A stretch of 54,173 bases of DNA from Gammaproteobacteria bacterium (lineage in GTDB: Bacteria; Pseudomonadota; Gammaproteobacteria; GCA-001735895). The stretch covers positions 1-54,173 of the forward strand of contig JAHEKJ010000013.1 of the NCBI GenBank assembly GCA_024638385.1. The letters run 5' to 3'. The translations under genes and the position numbers were made by a program. Shown here piece after piece: positions 53,006 to 54,173 of this stretch; within the stretch, counting starts at the first letter, position 1; each line of letters opens with the position of its first letter. The notes under the pieces were generated by a model, which saw only the letters and a list, made by a program, of their open reading frames with translations, was not told the origin of the DNA and did no database searches.

Positions 53006-53446
53006 TCAGGCGAGCCGCTTTTCGTAGAAGCAAAGCGTCTTGCCGTCGAGATCGCGCGAGTCGAACTGGCGATAGCCGAGTTTTTCGTAGACGTGGCGGC
53101 CGCGCGCGTTGAACTCGAACACGTCGAGCCAGATGCGCCGGCTTTGCCAGCGCTCGCGACACCAGTCCTCGAGCAGGCGAATCGCTCGCTGGCCGGCGCC
53201 GCGACCCTTGTCGCGGACGACGATACGTCGAAATTCGACGCTGTCGCCGCCGGACTCGGGCGCGAGCAGGATGAAGCCAGCGAGCGCCGCGTCGTCGTCG
53301 ATCGCGAGGTAAATCACCTCGCCCCGATCGAACGCGGCCTCGTGCTCGGCCAGCGTCGCCGGCAGGATGAAACCCGCCGTGTCGGCTTGCCGCTCCATTG
53401 CGACGAAGTCGGCCAGCTCGACACGACGGGCTTCACGCAAGCGCAT
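53006..53446 (-). CDS. GNAT-family N-acetyltransferase
   Basis: A 146-residue acetyltransferase. The fold is plain: LREARRVELADFVAMERQ at the start, IYLAIDDDAALAGFILLAPE (beta-4), FRRIVVRDKGRGAGQRAIRLLEDWC with the acetyl-CoA loop RxxGxG/A (KGRGAG), and WLDVFEFNARGRHVYEKLGYRQF for the last conserved helix. The acceptor is unknown. It lies 8 bp downstream of the cytochrome c gene and is probably read from the same transcript, although the functions do not obviously relate. Confidence 0.92.
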   Translation of the reverse strand: MRLREARRVELADFVAMERQADTAGFILPATLAEHEAAFDRGEVIYLAIDDDAALAGFILLAPESGGDSVEFRRIVVRDKGRGAGQRAIRLLEDWCRERWQSRRIWLDVFEFNARGRHVYEKLGYRQFDSRDLDGKTLCFYEKRLA

Positions 53447-53454
53447 GAGCCGGC

Positions 53455-53949
53455 CTAGCTACCCGGGTCGGCGGGAAACTCGATATAGGGTTTCGGCGGA
53501 ACCTGGCCGGGCGGCAGGTAGGCCGGCGCCGGCTGGCCGGCGGGGCCGAGCGCGCGCACGAAGCGGTAAAGCGAACGCAGGTCGTTCTCCTCGATCATGT
53601 TCACGTTGAACCACGGCATCGGCGGTCGCGTCTGCAGGTTGCGGGCGATGGTGACCCACTGGTCCTCGTCGAGCTTTTGCATGTACAGGCGCAGGTTGGG
53701 CGCGTAGGTCGTGCCCCAGGGGCCATACCAGCCGAGGCTGTCGCCGGTAAGCCAGAGCTCGGTCGGCACCTTGCCGGCGGCTTCCATGTAGCCGGGCGTA
53801 TGGCAGTCGTTGCAGGCGGCGATCTCGGCGAGATACTTGCCGCGCGCGATCGACGGCGCATCGGTGGCCTGCGCCGCCGGGTACGCGCCGGCGCAAGTCG
53901 CGGTCACGAACAGGCCCGTGACCAGGCGCTTTACAGTTCGCGATTTCAT
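53455..53949 (-). CDS. Exported class I cytochrome c-type protein
   Basis: A 164-residue periplasmic protein. A signal peptide (MKSRTVKRLVTGLFVTATCAG, cleavage after AQA) is followed by one haem site CNDCH (AEIAACNDCHTPGY) and, 80 residues later, a methionine-bearing RPPMPWFNVN that could be the sixth ligand. DLRSLYRFVRALGPAGQPAPAYLPPG is the usual C-terminal helix and proline-rich tail. The size and form resemble small diheme-less cytochromes near redox enzymes; the partner is unknown. ATG 53949 follows AAGGAGTCAAAG. The start at 54006 is rejected. Confidence 0.9.
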   Translation of the reverse strand: MKSRTVKRLVTGLFVTATCAGAYPAAQATDAPSIARGKYLAEIAACNDCHTPGYMEAAGKVPTELWLTGDSLGWYGPWGTTYAPNLRLYMQKLDEDQWVTIARNLQTRPPMPWFNVNMIEENDLRSLYRFVRALGPAGQPAPAYLPPGQVPPKPYIEFPADPGS

Positions 53950-53975
53950 TTTCTTTGACTCCTTAGTCGTTGCTG

Positions 53976-54173
53976 TTATTGGATGAAGTAACCCGAGACC
54001 CGCCACTGGCCCTGGTCCAGCATCGGGGTCACGGTTTCGACGGCGCTTTGCTTGCGCCGGAATTCGGTGTGGTATCGCAGCACGACGTAATCGCCGTCAG
54101 GCGCCCCGGGCAGCGACTTGACGTGACGGGCATCGATCAGCCGGCGCGCGGTCATCGCGCCGAGCGGTTGCCG
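53976..54173 (-). CDS. DUF4019-like protein (partial, C-terminal part)
   Basis: Only the last 65 residues are in the window; the gene enters from the right edge and ends at 53976. The tail has RRLIDARHVKSLPGAPDGDYVVLRY, TEFRRKQSAVETVTP and QGQWRVSGYFIQ, the pattern of DUF4019, a family of small exported proteins of unknown function. It ends 26 bp before the cytochrome c start on the same strand, so the two are probably co-transcribed. Confidence 0.75.
   Translation of the reverse strand, partial: RQPLGAMTARRLIDARHVKSLPGAPDGDYVVLRYHTEFRRKQSAVETVTPMLDQGQWRVSGYFIQ

Overview
The window is GC-rich chromosomal DNA from a proteobacterium, most likely a free-living gammaproteobacterium. The main evidence is the order recA-recX-alaS-lysC-csrA-tRNA-Ser(GCU) at 1297-8259, a classic gammaproteobacterial arrangement. 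PomAB-type sodium flagellar stators and the AmgK-MurU cell-wall recycling pair agree with this. One thing does not fit: the recA promoter carries GTTC-N7-GTTC, the SOS box described for Alphaproteobacteria, and no CTGT-N8-ACAG box is visible. No rRNA, CRISPR array, phage or insertion sequence was seen. The only dispersed-repeat candidate is a long imperfect palindrome at 19953-20046.

Layout. 1-1054 (minus): end of an Fe-S/cytochrome b-like redox module. 1297-8259: housekeeping block (recA, recX, alaS, lysC, csrA, tRNA-Ser) with a convergent TauE/SafE transporter. 8290-15912: one tightly overlapping ten-gene operon for an Mrp-like cation/proton antiporter (E, tandem universal stress protein, F, G, MbhD-like, B, C and three MrpD/NuoL-like subunits, the last degenerate); no large MrpA is present. 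16016-22416: CBS-pair protein, exported amidohydrolase, cyclic-nucleotide-binding protein, M20 amidase, MDR-type reductase, and a divergent Lrp/LysE pair.

22661-37758: a carboxylic-acid utilisation region. It has a tripartite tricarboxylate transporter (TctC, fused TctA-TctB) with a PrpF/GalD-type isomerase, an agmatinase-family enzyme, a hydrolase, and a minus-strand run of 2-hydroxyacid dehydrogenase, TcuA, TcuB, glutathione transferase, isopropylmalate-type dehydrogenase, a solute-binding-like protein without signal peptide, and a TauE/SafE permease. A divergent AbrB-family permease closes it. Together they suggest uptake and oxidation of a tricarballylate- or aconitate-like compound; the substrate is inference.

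37866-45517: a 62-residue unknown protein with an AT-rich promoter, dinB divergent from an AlaX editing protein, a ChaN-PDZ protein coupled to an M1-type peptidase, and a Rieske oxygenase divergent from its probable LysR regulator. 45538-49234: motility/signalling operon pomA-pomB-PilZ-HDOD, preceded by a good sigma-28 promoter. 49333-54173: TetR with a coupled HExxH protein, MazG, AmgK-MurU, a GNAT enzyme, a small cytochrome c and the end of a DUF4019-like gene. Coding assignments come from motif reading of translations; no database search was run.
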